Assembly: GCA_037893245.1 (NCBI GenBank) | Contig: JBAIAA010000671.1 | Span: 1 to 64,000, forward strand | Length of the DNA: 64,000 nucleotides | DNA from: Crossaster papposus | Taxonomy: Eukaryota > Echinodermata > Asteroidea > Velatida > Solasteridae | Direction: 5' to 3' | Shown: positions 1 through 11,499 of the stretch, in pieces | How positions within the stretch are numbered: the stretch's first letter is position 1 | How the letters are laid out: each line of letters begins with the position of its first letter | Notes under the pieces: model-generated | Told to the model about the DNA's origin: nothing | Seen by the model: only the letters and a program-made list of their open reading frames with translations | Database searches by the model: none | Made by a program: the position numbers and the translations under genes

Positions 1-1456
1 CGATACACTTTGACCTGTTAGGTCACTGACATCCACGATATGATGCGCGCGCACGTCCATATTCTTTCCTGCCGGCCATGACAGCAACTGTGCAGTAGTC
101 GCTCGAATACTGGGTCGAATTTCCTGGATTTGCAAGCAAATAATTGATCGTGAGTACCCCCGAAGACCACCCAGACGTACTTGGACACACATGGAAGGCT
201 GTTTAGGTGATTTTAAGGTATTTTGTTAGGTTTTTGTGTGGATTTTGTCGACTTTAAGAATCACATTTAAGACATTAGGAATTTAACGCGTTAAGGTCCT
301 CGGCCTCTAGTAGCGCCAGATGATGTCCAAATGTTGAAAAAGCGATAACTAGAGGCCAGTAACTCGGTCTAAGAGAAAATATGTACAAAAATGACTTTAT
401 ATGCGTACACTTCAATCAAAGAAAAACAAAATCTCAAAAGTTTAAGTTTATGATGTTAGTTTGAACATCTTGTTATGGGCACTCTTAAACTTGTTAAGTT
501 AAGGGTTTGTTTAAGACAAGAACAAGACGATTCCATTATTATATGGGTTTTTTTCATGAAATTGGGACAAAAGTGGGACATTTTATTTTTATTTATTACT
601 TAAAATTAAATAGTACTTTTTTTATTTACATAAATTACTAAATTTATTTGAATATTTATTCCTAATAATGTATTATTTATCTTGGATGTTGGACAGAACT
701 GGGGAATTTTTTTACCATTTGAACTTGAAGTAAACACTAGATTACTGTACCTAGAAATTTGACATTTCATGACAAATTTAGTACTCCAAATCCGATGTAA
801 ACATGGGATGTCTCTTTACATCTTTTTGTCATGTTGCAATATTTATTGTACATACAGACGTTTTCTGCATAGTACAACAAAATAGAACCATTTACCGTAT
901 TTAAAAGAATCTTTCTCTATGCATTGCCGAACTGATTGTACGGGGTCGAAATTGGCATGCGTTGTAACTTGTTGTAAATGCTCACATTGTCACGGAGCAG
1001 TTTACAATTTATATGCACTGGGGCTGAAACTGAAATGAACTACAAAAATACATTACCCTCCCGCGTGTTGGGGGATTCATTGCCGCTCATAATATTAATG
1101 TCAGGTTGTTGTGGTCTTCAAGTTCCCTGGCTGATGTCACATCGAAACAAGAAAAAGGAGGAAGATCTTTGTACTATAGGACTTCGAACCGGACCGCCGT
1201 CCTCACGTACAGTACAGCGAAAATACCCTTACACTAGACGCACGACGTATCCGTAGTGATAAACCGGCCGTACGTAGGCCTATGTGTACATCATCATCTC
1301 ATGCGACTGGAAAAAAGTTTACATAAACTTCAAGCTGAGGATCATTGATCGAATGCATGCGCGCGCGCGTACAGGAAATTTTAAGCGGTTCGTGGCAAAT
1401 AGCTGGCAAATAACACTTCGTTAGGACAAATATTAAGTGGGTATATAATTGTTATT

Positions 1457-1495
1457 GTTAAACCATGGAGAAATAAGTCATCTCCATGGTTAAAC
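1457..1495. repeat. Palindrome with 7-bp direct repeats (footprint-like)
   Basis: A core running from CATGGAGA to TCTCCATG (1464-1488) is flanked on both sides by the direct repeat GTTAAAC (1457-1463 and 1489-1495). The same layout recurs at 6145, 25146 and 29297. It fits a DNA-transposon excision footprint: target-site duplication, two terminal fragments, target-site duplication. Confidence 0.55.
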
Positions 1496-3583
1496 ATGGT
1501 TGATTAATATTTAATACCTGCCGTCCGTACCTTGTTTCTTATGGTACGGTACGGTACGGGCCGCCGTACGTCCGACCGAACCCCTGCTGAAACACTAGAG
1601 GGCGCAGTTACCATTATGTAGTGGCGAAATTATATACGGTGCATTCCATATACAAATTCCCAAAGACACCAGTGATAAATGCCCATACTTTAAAATTCTT
1701 CTATAAATACTCAGAACTCTCACAGGTGTTGAGACTCTACAGAGAAATGATGATCGATGTGTCGTCTTTTATTTTATTTTCGATTTTTGGTGGGTTTGAG
1801 ATATTATTTAAGCACTGTTTCCTTATCAGATTCGCTCGTGCCACTGAACAAAACACTAAATAAAAGGCGCTCTTGAAGATTTAATAATGACACTTCAATA
1901 ATCGCCACCGATGTTCATGTTTCTAGAAAACTACTGGCAGAGAAAAAGCTGCTTTTTGTGTACATGTATATTAAAAGAAAACCGGAAAACAAAACCAAAA
2001 ACCAAAACAAAAACAGCACGCGTGGCATTGTGCATTTCTTGAATTCATCTGACATCGAGTGCTTTTACTTGAGGAAAGGAAAGGAAAAGTACGATTATAA
2101 TCTATAACAGTTGAATATAATACCAAGGACAGGTTTTTATGTGCTTTCTATTTTGCCTATTTGGTACTGATTTGTTACAATATTTTTAAGAACCCAGAAT
2201 CAGTTCGGTTTCATCTCTCTATATCCTTGTCTAGAAATGACAATGCATACGATACGTACATGTATTGGTAAGGTTGTTAGTACATGTACATGATGCAGAC
2301 GTAGTGCATGTACATGTATATATTCGGCGTGCACGTCACGGATGACTCGTTTTCAGCTGGTGTTGGCTCCGGGAAATGTTTGTATTTTTCCTTCTGACGC
2401 CTGTAGAAATAATTATGTTGGTGCTGATGGCACCTTGCAGGGCGAAGAGATTTTCACATTTTTGACTTAAATCATGTACCTACATTGTACACCTACACCA
2501 ACATTTGTGTTTACATTAAAAGTGATGACAGCATTTACCGGTTCGTTACCCTGGTCACCCCCCAGTGAAGAACCGGGTCATCACACTGTTATTCCCTAAT
2601 TAATAATATCAAATGTCATAAGATGTTTCTTACTTAATTACCACATTTTACCTGATTCACCGTCGTCTTTTAGCTATGTTATTGACGGACATAAATAGTA
2701 CTTATTGTACATTGGCTTTGATTCCCCTTTGACATCACGGTTGATACATGAGAAAATACCTAACGTTTATTTGTTGGTGGGCAAATTGTTATCTTTGAGA
2801 ATATGAGTAGCTTGAAATAACCCACCTTACGCACAACAATTCTGTTTCCAAAAGTTATCACAGGAACTTCCACCCCATACGATGAGAAATACAAATGCCA
2901 AACGTTGCTTGTCAAGAGTAAATCATGTTCATTCGGGATCAACATGTAACTTGACTACTCTAATTTCACTAATTCTTTTTACAAAAGACACTGCGAATAT
3001 TTATACACAATTCTGTTAAAATACGGACAAATGGAGAAAAGGTGCAACTTTAACGTCAATAGTTTTATTTCGTTTTAATTTACTAGGGTAACCCCATCAG
3101 TAGAACTGTTATCTATGGGGGCCCTGGGAATTAATAGTGCTGTATAGTTTATGTACACTTTTTTTGTTTTACAGGTAAACTGAATATATTTGTTATAGGC
3201 CCTAAACATCACATTTTCTGTAAATTGAACGTCAACTTACGTATACTACTTCTACAAATTACACTGTAAATATACACAATTCTTAAAACACAAAAATTTT
3301 AAGGAAAACTGTAATGTTAACATCAAAAGTGCTGTAAAAACCACTAGTTTGCAGCAGTTTTAATCTTATTCACTGTACATATCTGTTAAAAAGTGTACTC
3401 TCACTTTAATGTAATGTACAACAGACTTTTCGTTTTTGCTGTAATTTTTATAAATTAATGGATTTTGGGGTAAGTATTTTATAGAATAAATTGTTACGCC
3501 GACCTATTTGAAGTATTGTGTTCAGTTCAAGGATGCTGGAACCCCCCCCCCCCCCCCCCCACCCCCCTAAAAAACAAAAAAAC

Positions 3584-3654
3584 AAAACAAAACAAATATA
3601 GTCTGATTCTCTGAACGTAAGGTTCAGAGAATCAGACTATATTTGTTTTGTTTT
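3584..3654. repeat. Perfect 33-bp inverted repeat, 5-nt loop
   Basis: The left arm 3584-3616 is exactly complementary to the right arm 3622-3654 around a 5-nt spacer. The outer part of each arm is A/C- or G/T-rich (AAACAAAACAAATATAG). It could form a long cruciform or RNA hairpin, and is most simply a recent foldback or MITE derivative. Related but diverged sequence (TCAGAGAA.CAGACTA) occurs near 32850. Confidence 0.8.
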
Positions 3655-4173
3655 CAGAGGAAACGGAGCAATTTATAGACGCCGGGAACTACCAGGATAT
3701 ATATTTTTTTTTAATATGTGTAATTTTACATAAAAAGTGCTAGCAACTGAGTGGTCATTACTTTCCGTTATTGCGTTTAACTGTAAATTATTTTTAAAAA
3801 TGTAAATTTCCTTATTTCTTGTGGTTTTTGTTATAATAAGTCATACGTAAAAAAACAAATGTAGCTGTAACAAAAAATTGAAAACAAAATGTTGACATAT
3901 TAATTTGATAAATTTGAAAATGAAAAGAAAATCTTTTTTTTTAACAATGGTCGGCCGACATTTCACTTTTCTTTAAAATGACAGGGCTGTTATTCACTTA
4001 CAGTTTAGAAAGGTAATTCAGTAGCAGTTATGTTTGCATATTGTACCTAAGTACCTAAGTAGCCAAGCATTTTGCCATGTACATTTCACATAAGGTGACT
4101 ACACCTAAACAAACATTGTCTTTACGTGGCATTCTTATCGTAAAGCTCGACAAACGTACCCTTCTGTTTTTTG

Positions 4174-5262
4174 TTACTTTCTCTTCGACAAGACATATTT
4201 CAGCCAGTCAGATGGTTCAGGTATCTGCGAGTAGCGACAACGAATGATCTTCCGAAGCACCGTCTTAAACTGGGGATGCTTTGCCGTGTAGATGATGGGG
4301 TTAACACAGCTATTCATGGTAGCAAAGATTGCCAAGTAGACAATAAACCCACCACTGCTTGGAAAGGCCAGGGCGATGAAATAAGGAGACAGCAACAAGA
4401 AGAAGACAAAGAAGACCACGAAGAGATTCTTGGAGATAGCGAGCTGTTGACGGCTAATTTGTCGCCGGTTGCTTTTGGATGCGTTGTTGGCTGGCATCGC
4501 TGATGACCCGCTCACGATTGTGAAGCTGACGGTCGACTCTCCAACTGTTCCCCCTTCAACATCTTGAGACGGGCTCGTCTGTTGAGCGCGTCTTCTCTTC
4601 TGCTTTCGGAAGTGACGTTTGAGATGGATGTAGAGTGCAGTGTAGGCACTGATGATGATGAGCATTGGGATTGGGAACAGACCAAGAGATTGTGCCAGGT
4701 TGTACTCCGAGCCGCGGGGATGGCCATCCTTGTCTGAACAGGTGCGGTCCTGAGGATCGTAACCAAAGTCGCCAATGCCGAGAATTGGCGGCAAGAAGAA
4801 CACGATGGACGGGATGATCCAAGTCGCTGCGATCATGGCGGAGACTTTTCCCGGGGAATACCAACGACTGTATGTCTCAGTTTTCTGGGTGATCAGCATG
4901 AAGCGATTGAAGGCTATCGCCGCCAGTGAGTAAATGCTTGCACCAAGACCGGTGTAAAACTGCACAGCGGCGATGTAGCACGGGACCTCAGTGGCTAACG
5001 GCCAGGAGCCGTGACTCAGTATGGCGACGACCTGCCACGGGTAAGACAGACTGGTCCAGAAATCGGCCAGGCTGAGGTTGACCACGAAGACGTTAGTTAC
5101 CGTGCGGAGTTTCTTGGACAGGACGACCGACCAGATCACGAGGCTGTTCCCAACGAGCCCGAGGATCGCGATTACGATCCAAGTACAGCCAAGACCAACG
5201 CGGGCTTGGTATGAGTAGAGAGGCGGGCTCGTAGTATTCGGCATTACGGTGGTTGAGTTCAT
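4174..5262 (-). CDS. Class A (rhodopsin-family) orphan GPCR, paralogue 1
   Basis: Seven-transmembrane receptor expected in the plasma membrane, coupling to heterotrimeric G proteins; ligand unknown. Seen in the sequence (numbered from the ATG at 5262, 362 aa): N-glycosylation sequons at the N-terminus, GNS in TM1 (N39), NLSLAD in TM2 (D67), C95 at the top of TM3, NRF (119-121) in place of DRY, a paired ECL2 cysteine after YDPQDRTC, a long basic third loop, and NPIIY in TM7. It is a single exon. The open frame continues upstream to ATGs at 5292 and 5499; I chose 5262 because both paralogues begin with a similar MN-S-T leader. NRY/NRF at TM3 and overall look recall the Moody/Tre1/GPR84/melatonin-like group, but the subfamily is uncertain. 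It is nearly identical to the + strand copy at 10300 over TM3-TM5 and the C-tail. Confidence 0.9.
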   Translation of the reverse strand: MNSTTVMPNTTSPPLYSYQARVGLGCTWIVIAILGLVGNSLVIWSVVLSKKLRTVTNVFVVNLSLADFWTSLSYPWQVVAILSHGSWPLATEVPCYIAAVQFYTGLGASIYSLAAIAFNRFMLITQKTETYSRWYSPGKVSAMIAATWIIPSIVFFLPPILGIGDFGYDPQDRTCSDKDGHPRGSEYNLAQSLGLFPIPMLIIISAYTALYIHLKRHFRKQKRRRAQQTSPSQDVEGGTVGESTVSFTIVSGSSAMPANNASKSNRRQISRQQLAISKNLFVVFFVFFLLLSPYFIALAFPSSGGFIVYLAIFATMNSCVNPIIYTAKHPQFKTVLRKIIRCRYSQIPEPSDWLKYVLSKRK

Positions 5263-6144
5263 GGTAGCAGGTGTGTATACGTACAATGTCATAAAGGCCG
5301 ATGGTCCGCAGGGAACTGAATAGCAAGAGTGGGTTTTGGTGCCTTTTACGTGAAAATATATCCGCGCACAAGCCTCAATAGCGACATTTGCGCATGCATG
5401 CAAAAAACGAAACCAAACAATAGAAAGAGAAACGGAAGAGCGCATTAAACCAGCATTTCCTGTAAATGTGCATACTTGAATAAAATTGAACACGGACATT
5501 ATTGTTTACCTATATGTCTATTTCGGTATTAATTTCCTTGTTCACAGGTGTTTGAACAACTAAATTTTATTTCCACAAGCGGAGCTATAAAAAGACTTCT
5601 AATGATATTATATACAAGCGATTCAAATTGTTTAAGGCTTGTAAGAACATTACAACATTTGGTGAAATATGTTTTCACATAATTTCAGACAATACAATGT
5701 ACATGGATGGGATGTATAATTATAACGTCATTTTCTGAGTTACATTTTGGCGCGTTCGAGTAGCTCAGCCGGATCGACTCTAGTAAATGCAGACGGGTTA
5801 GCCACAAAAGCTGTGCTAATCGAGTGCTTATACGTGAGAAGCCATCACGATTCTCACTCAATGTTCGTAGCTGAAGCCGTAACCTCTGACAAAACACCCT
5901 TTTCGGATTAAGCCTTGCTTTGAAATATACTGGGTTTTTTTGTTTTTCGCAAAAATAAAACCAACACTGGCTGGCATAACAGCTTCAAATGTAGCATTTA
6001 ATGAGCTCTTTAAATAATTGTGTAATTGTGTTCAACTGTCCAGCCGTCATATTTGTCCGTTTCCTGGGATGAACGCGCGTATGCGTGTGTGTGACCTATA
6101 TTCCACCACTGAATCTTCTCCACGAGGCCTCAGGGTACTGACTC

Positions 6145-6183
6145 GGTTGAGCCCATAGAGCTACATAGCTCTATGGTTGAGCC
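6145..6183. repeat. Palindrome with 9-bp direct repeats (footprint-like)
   Basis: The core CATAGAG...CTCTATG (6154-6175) lies between two copies of GGTTGAGCC (6145-6153 and 6175-6183; the last G of the core is the first G of the right copy). Same architecture as the palindromes at 1457, 25146 and 29297, with a diverged core. Confidence 0.5.
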
Positions 6184-6360
6184 CCAACCGAGTATGGCGT
6201 CAGAGCTAACAGAACGGCACGGAGCTAACCTGACTCGACCCGGTTATGTGAGCTAAACGAACGCGTTTGTTACATTGAGTGATAGTGTGGTGATCGGTTC
6301 ATATAATGGGTTGCGTTTGACTAGTGTTCTTTCGTTTTAGACGGTTTCGTACGACATGGT

Positions 6361-6600
6361 AGACAATGAACATGGATGCTAAGGAAAGCAAGAAAAAATG
6401 CATTCGTTTTCAACCGGCGTCGGGTAGTTGCTCTTATGTTGTTCTTATGTTTTTTCGCGATCGCCGTCCAATTACAAGATATATAGTGCAATCATTTTGC
6501 TGGATGCCTACAATCATTATTTACTTTCAAATAAGTAAGACATTTCTGAATAATTCGGTAGTAAGTTTTTTTTTGATATCTTCAAATGGTGTATCCTACC
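6361..6600. repeat. Dispersed repeat, copy 1 (mate at 29.7 kb)
   Basis: About 240 bp are alignable by eye to 29700-29970: both contain ATGGATGC.AAG..AAGCAAGAAAAA, then CAATCATTTT, then TTTAAAATAAGTAAGA-like sequence and a shared CAAATGGTGT end. The short open frame differs between copies, so it is treated as a non-coding interspersed repeat. Confidence 0.55.
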
Positions 6601-7620
6601 GTTAAAGCAAGCATTTTCGATATTGAAAACATTGTCATTTTTTTACAAGCTCGTCCCTTTATACATCAAACCTGTGTGAATTAATTTCACCAGAAATGGT
6701 TCAACCATGCGTCAGCAAAGAAAACTCACAAGACCCAAACATGTGCATTATGTTTTTTATTTTCCCCTAAACAGAAAACGTATAATTGATAATTTGATAA
6801 TTGATAATTGAGCAAAACTTCAACACATTAGGCCTATTTAACACTTTGACCAATTTTGTAGCATCAAAATAAATGAAACTAGAAATGTGTTTGTGGACAA
6901 ACACAGAGCTGTTTCGCAAATGAAAATATATTTACTTCTATTCTATTTTCCCACGAAAACACAATACATTTACACAGTAATTGCGGTCTTTGTAATATTC
7001 GTATGCAGGCGCAATTGTAAGATTTATTGTAAACATTTGACGTGCCGATCATTACCGAAATTTCCATAGTAACTAAATGAAATATTAACTGTATTTATTC
7101 CTAGTTCAATAAAACTAAAAGCCACTAATGAAACGAACTGTGCCTTTTGTCTTTTTGACAAGCTTAACAAATTTTCGCTCCGTTTGTGTTCCAAGCTGTG
7201 AATATTGTAGTATCAATCAGCCACCTAAATGACGATTAAGCTCTCGGTATTGAGGCAGGGAGCTTTGTTGAAAATGATTTAAAAAAACATTAGTGTTCTC
7301 TTATAATAATTTAAGTAGCCCTACCGCCTAAAAATGAGCGGTTGGAGTTGGCTCATTTACATTACAAAAAGAAAGAGGAGAGGAATATTAAGCCTTTGCA
7401 CCCACCGTTGAGCTTGGAAGCAAGTTGAGTGGTTATTTGTTATTCACTATTGTAGTAACACTACAAATTTGTCAACTATAGGTGTTGCAGTCATTAGGCA
7501 ATGAAGTTTAATAAAGACCCCCCCCCCATAATATATGCTGAATATGTAACATTATCTTTGCATTACTAATAACAAAAGCCTACACTATAAACAATTTACT
7601 GTAAAATATGACAGTACTTT

Positions 7621-7875
7621 GGGCCAATTTCTTGGCTCTGCTTACCGTTAGCGAAAAATCCCTGCTTACTATAGCAGAACATTCGGTGCTTACGGTAAAC
7701 GTATTTCACGCGTTAGCGAGGAAGTTTGGTCTTTGATGAGCATGCGTACATCCCGTAAATAGGGATTCTGTGCTTACAGGGTAAGCACATAATTTTTCTG
7801 CTATAAGCGCAGTTAGCGGAAAATGATGACCGTAAGCGCGGAATTATGTGGTTAACAGAGCCAGGAAATTGGGCC
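7621..7875. mobile_element. MITE-like element with ~20-bp terminal inverted repeats
   Basis: The left end GGGCCAATTTCTTGGCTCTG is matched, inverted, by the right end ending in CCAGGAAATTGGGCCC, giving a ~255-bp non-coding element. The interior contains repeated GCTTACnGTnAGCG-like inverted motifs. No clear target-site duplication. The CAGGGCCCA-type terminus resembles that of the larger element at 25726-28085, possibly a hAT-like family (inference). Confidence 0.6.
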
Positions 7876-8333
7876 CTGCTTGTTGGAAATACCTCACACA
7901 AGCTATGTTCATTCCAAGAAGCAGACAAATGAAAGGAACAGGCTGTGTGAAAGAAAATATCTGCAACTAATTGCGGTGAGCACAAAACATTCACCTATTT
8001 ATTTATTCCATTTCTTTACCCAGGGTGTGCCCAAACAGTTTAAAACTGGTTTTCATTGGGGCCCTGCATACATCATCAAATAAAATAACAGTACATATTA
8101 TAAATACAAGGATATTACAGGAATTCTAAACATTAATACTAATTCTGATTTACGAGATAGGCGAAAACCCGCCAAATAAAAAAACCTTTTAGGTGAAAAA
8201 TAAGAAGGGGAAATTCCTATCCGGCTCCACATTATAGTGGCAACCAAGTTCTAACTCCGTAGATCAGCGCAATTGGCATAATTGCACACAACCTATACGG
8301 TTGTGTTGCAATGTAATATGTGACACTTTGATC

Positions 8334-9440
8334 TTAATGTCTCCTAGTCATAGGCAGCATGGCTTTCAGCCAGTCGGATGGTTGAGGTATCTCGGAGAAG
8401 CGGCATCGAAGGATATCCCTGAGCACTCCTTTAAAATGGGGGTGGTTAATCGTGTAGATGATGGGATTAACGCAGCTATTCACGATACTGATGGTTAGTC
8501 CGTAGAGAGCAAAGTTACGACTGCTAGGTATGGCCAGAGAAATGAAATAGGGTGACATCAACAAGAAGAAGACGCAGAAGACCACGAAGAGATTCTTGGT
8601 GATTGCAAGCTGCTGACGGCTGATCCTTCGCCGGTTGTTCTCAGCTGCGTTGTTGGTTGGAACCTCAGGCTCTGGGGACTCGGTCGATACGCTGTGACTG
8701 ACGGTGGACATCCCAACGTCCTGGTTACCCTGGGCTGGAGTGTCTGGCTGAGTGTGTGCCCTCTTCTGCTTCCTGAAGTGACGTCTAAGATGAATGTAGA
8801 GGCCCGTGTAGGCACCGATGATAATGAGCAGGGGGACCGGGAACAGCCCAAGAGATTGAGCCAGGTTGTACTCCGGACCGCGGGGATGGCCGTCTTTGTC
8901 AGAACACGTGTGGTCCTGAGGATCGTATCCCAGCTCGCCGATGCCTATGATCGGGAGAAAGAAAATCACAACAAAGGGACAAGTCCACGTCGCTGCGATC
9001 ATGACAGCGACTTTACCAAGGGTGTACCATCGTCTGTATGTCGCATTCTTCTGAGTGACCAGCATGAAGCGATTGCAGGCTATCGCCGCTAGGGACCACA
9101 GGCTTGCACCCAGGCCAGTATAAAGCTGGATTGCTGCGATAATGCAAGGGATCTCTGTTGACAGCGGCCAGGCATCGCGGCTCAGTATAGCGACGACCTG
9201 CCACGGGTAAGACAGACTGGTCCAGAAATCGGCCAGGCTGAGGTTGACCACGAAGGCGTTGGTAACCGTGCGGAGTTTCTTGGACAGAACGACCGACCAG
9301 ATCACGAGGCTGTTCCCAACGAGTCCGAGGACTGCGGCTACGATCCATACACAGGCCACGACGACCCGAACCTCGTACCGGTAGAGAGACGGGTTGTCGG
9401 TTGTCGGTTCCACCGTGCTGACGTTCATAATTGATTTCAT
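8334..9440 (-). CDS. Class A (rhodopsin-family) orphan GPCR, paralogue 2
   Basis: Intronless 368-aa seven-TM receptor from an ATG at 9440. Motifs: N-terminal NVS sequon, GNS (N43), NLSLAD (D71), C99, NRF in TM3 (123-125) replacing DRY, ECL2 cysteine C179 in YDPQDHTCSDKDGHPRG, an Arg/Lys-rich third loop, MSPYF in TM6 where most class A receptors have CWxP, and NPIIY (335-339), then a basic C-tail with IPQPSDW. It lies about 3 kb from GPCR1 in the same orientation and about 0.85 kb from GPCR3, which is divergently oriented, so GPCR2 and GPCR3 may share the intervening promoter region. It is the most diverged of the three. Ligand unknown. Confidence 0.93.
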   Translation of the reverse strand: MKSIMNVSTVEPTTDNPSLYRYEVRVVVACVWIVAAVLGLVGNSLVIWSVVLSKKLRTVTNAFVVNLSLADFWTSLSYPWQVVAILSRDAWPLSTEIPCIIAAIQLYTGLGASLWSLAAIACNRFMLVTQKNATYRRWYTLGKVAVMIAATWTCPFVVIFFLPIIGIGELGYDPQDHTCSDKDGHPRGPEYNLAQSLGLFPVPLLIIIGAYTGLYIHLRRHFRKQKRAHTQPDTPAQGNQDVGMSTVSHSVSTESPEPEVPTNNAAENNRRRISRQQLAITKNLFVVFCVFFLLMSPYFISLAIPSSRNFALYGLTISIVNSCVNPIIYTINHPHFKGVLRDILRCRFSEIPQPSDWLKAMLPMTRRH

Positions 9441-10299
9441 TTCATCGGCAGCCCTAAAAATACTCTACAAGGAAATCATTGTCCAGATGGGCAGTGAGTT
9501 GAATTGCTGACCGCCCGGCCGCAATTGTAAATGATTCACCACATACAATAAAACCTATGTGCCATGTGTTGGGCAATGGGCATCCATCAAGATACACAGC
9601 ACTATAGGCCTATACCAGTTCACGTTTAAAGCAAGTCTACTCCAATCTTGGCGCATCAATTTGTCACCGTATACCTCTTGCTCCGAGGAGGCAACCTAAT
9701 GTGCAGGCTCAATTTTAGAAAATCATCCATTCCACTTATTGATCCACTTTCAATCGAACTGTAAATTAGCATGCTCATGTAAAGTACAAATATTCAAGAC
9801 ATTTGTGAATTTTACAGTGGACGACTCCATGCAACTTACAGCCACAACGTGGTTACTATTTAACCACGCACTTTAATGGTAACACAATTAACACAATTGT
9901 ACTGCTTTTAATTGTGTATGCTTTTAAATTATAAGTATATACGCGTGCTGTGGCCGGGTAGCAACAAAGTAATGTAGCCATACACACACGTTTCCGTTAT
10001 CAAAAAAATACATATCCAGGGAAATGTATTTGTGTTCTTTCATTGTCTCCACACGAGTGTTCCTTCGATCGATGCCACAGGGGTATAATGAAGAAGCATG
10101 CGGTGATATTGGCAATGCTACGAACTGATGACACGCGACGAGGCTGCCAGGTTGTTTAGCAACGTGTTTTAACCAAAGCACGTTATAGTTGCAAACGCTT
10201 TATGTTCCCGACATAAAGCCTTACATGAACTAAAACGCAACTTGCTCTAAACTAAATTTCACGCGTTTTCAGATCGCATCTGAAATCGCTTTGGTGAGT
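9441..10299. other. Intergenic between divergent GPCR2 and GPCR3
   Basis: About 860 bp between two divergently transcribed single-exon receptor genes, so it probably contains both 5' flanks. No TATA box or other promoter motif is called with confidence and no gene is recognised. Confidence 0.5.
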
Positions 10300-11403
10300 A
10301 TGAACAGCACATCGTCGACCATGAACGTCAGCACGGTGGAACTGACTTCTCTTAACCCATCTCTCTACCCGTACAATGCCCGCGTCGGCGTGGTCTGTGT
10401 ATGGATCTTAGCCGCGGTCATCGGACTCGTTGGGAACAGCCTCGTGATCTTGTCGGTCGTCCTGTCCAAGAAACTCCGCACGGTTACCAACGCCTTTGTG
10501 GTCAACCTCAGCCTGGCCGATTTCTGGACCAGTCTGTCTTACCCGTGGCAGGTCGTCGCCATACTGAGTCACGGCTCCTGGCCGTTAGCCACTGAGGTCC
10601 CGTGCTACATCGCCGCTGTGCAGTTTTACACCGGTCTTGGTGCAAGCCTTTACTCACTGGCGGCGATAGCCTTCAATCGCTTCATGCTGGTCACCCAGAA
10701 AACTGCGACATACAGTCGCTGGTACTCTCCGGGAAGAGTCTCCGCCATGATCGCAGCGACTTGGATCATCCCGTCCATCGTGTTATTCTTGCCGCCAATT
10801 CTCGGCATTGGCGACTTGGGTTACGATCCTCAGGACCGCACCTGTTCAGACAAGGATGGCCATCCCCGCGGCTCGGAGTACAACCTGGCACAATCTCTTG
10901 GTCTGTTCCCAATCCCAATGCTCATCATCATCAGTGCCTACACGGCACTCTACATTCATCTCAAACGTCACTTCAGGAAGCAGAAGAGGAGATGCACTCA
11001 GCACGATAGCGCATGCAAGGACAATAAAACAGTTAAAAGGTCAACTGTCAATTTCAGCGTATCGGTCGAGTCGTCGTTGATGTCCACCGACGGAGTAACC
11101 AAATGCAATCAGCGAGCAATCAGCCGCCAACAGCTTGCTATTACCAAGAATCTCTTCGTGGTCTTCTTCGTATTCGTCTTGTTGATGTCTCCTTATTTCA
11201 TCGCCCTGGCCATCCCAAGCAGTCGCAAGTTTGCTCTCTACTGGGCAACCATCGCTATCATAAATAGCAGTGTAAATCCCATTATCTACACGGCTAAGCA
11301 TCCTCAGTTTAAGCTGGTGCTTCGGAAGATCATTCGTTGTCGCTACTCGCAGATACCTGAACCATCTGACTGGCTGAAATCTGTCTTGTCGAAGAGAAAG
11401 TAA
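10300..11403 (+). CDS. Class A (rhodopsin-family) orphan GPCR, paralogue 3
   Basis: Intronless 367-aa receptor starting at the ATG at 10300 (the frame is open a little further upstream but only through a TTG codon). Numbered from that ATG: sequons in the first 12 residues, TM1 GNS near 46, TM2 NLSLAD (D74), C102, NRF 126-128, ECL2 cysteine C182, basic third loop ~217-275, TM6 with MSPYF, NPIIY 326-330, C-tail IPEPSDWLK. TM2-TM5 and the tail are almost identical to paralogue 1, while the third loop and TM7 region differ. This points to recent duplication or gene conversion between 4.2 and 10.3 kb, in inverted orientation. Function beyond GPCR is not assignable; Moody/Tre1/GPR84/melatonin-like is a guess from the NRF motif. 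Confidence 0.93.
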   Translation: MNSTSSTMNVSTVELTSLNPSLYPYNARVGVVCVWILAAVIGLVGNSLVILSVVLSKKLRTVTNAFVVNLSLADFWTSLSYPWQVVAILSHGSWPLATEVPCYIAAVQFYTGLGASLYSLAAIAFNRFMLVTQKTATYSRWYSPGRVSAMIAATWIIPSIVLFLPPILGIGDLGYDPQDRTCSDKDGHPRGSEYNLAQSLGLFPIPMLIIISAYTALYIHLKRHFRKQKRRCTQHDSACKDNKTVKRSTVNFSVSVESSLMSTDGVTKCNQRAISRQQLAITKNLFVVFFVFVLLMSPYFIALAIPSSRKFALYWATIAIINSSVNPIIYTAKHPQFKLVLRKIIRCRYSQIPEPSDWLKSVLSKRK

Positions 11404-11499
11404 CAGCGGAACATGGGCGGCGCCATTTTCTGTTAACACATAAACGAACAGAAACAGCTCTGGCAGGCACATTTTTAAACCTGAAGAATCTCCTGCATG

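Larger units (their letters stand above)
1..4173. other. Intergenic, no gene recognised
   Basis: AT-rich sequence with short open frames only; none has recognisable domains, splice logic or a paralogue in the window. It holds one small palindrome with direct repeats (1457-1495), a short GGTAC repeat near 1543-1560, a poly-C tract at 3542-3566 and a long perfect hairpin (3584-3654). The minus-strand GPCR at its right edge ends in it. Confidence 0.6.
5263..8333. other. Intergenic between GPCR paralogues; repeats only
   Basis: No gene recognised. Holds a palindrome with direct repeats (6145-6183), a dispersed repeat shared with 29.7 kb, a short TIR element (7621-7875) and poly-C near 7519. If a longer GPCR1 N-terminus is used, its first codons would lie in 5263-5499. 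Confidence 0.6.

Noticed and set aside
5263-5499. 79-residue N-terminal extension of GPCR1
   Set aside because: Open frame to an ATG at 5499, but it has no counterpart in the paralogues, which start with a short sequon-bearing leader.
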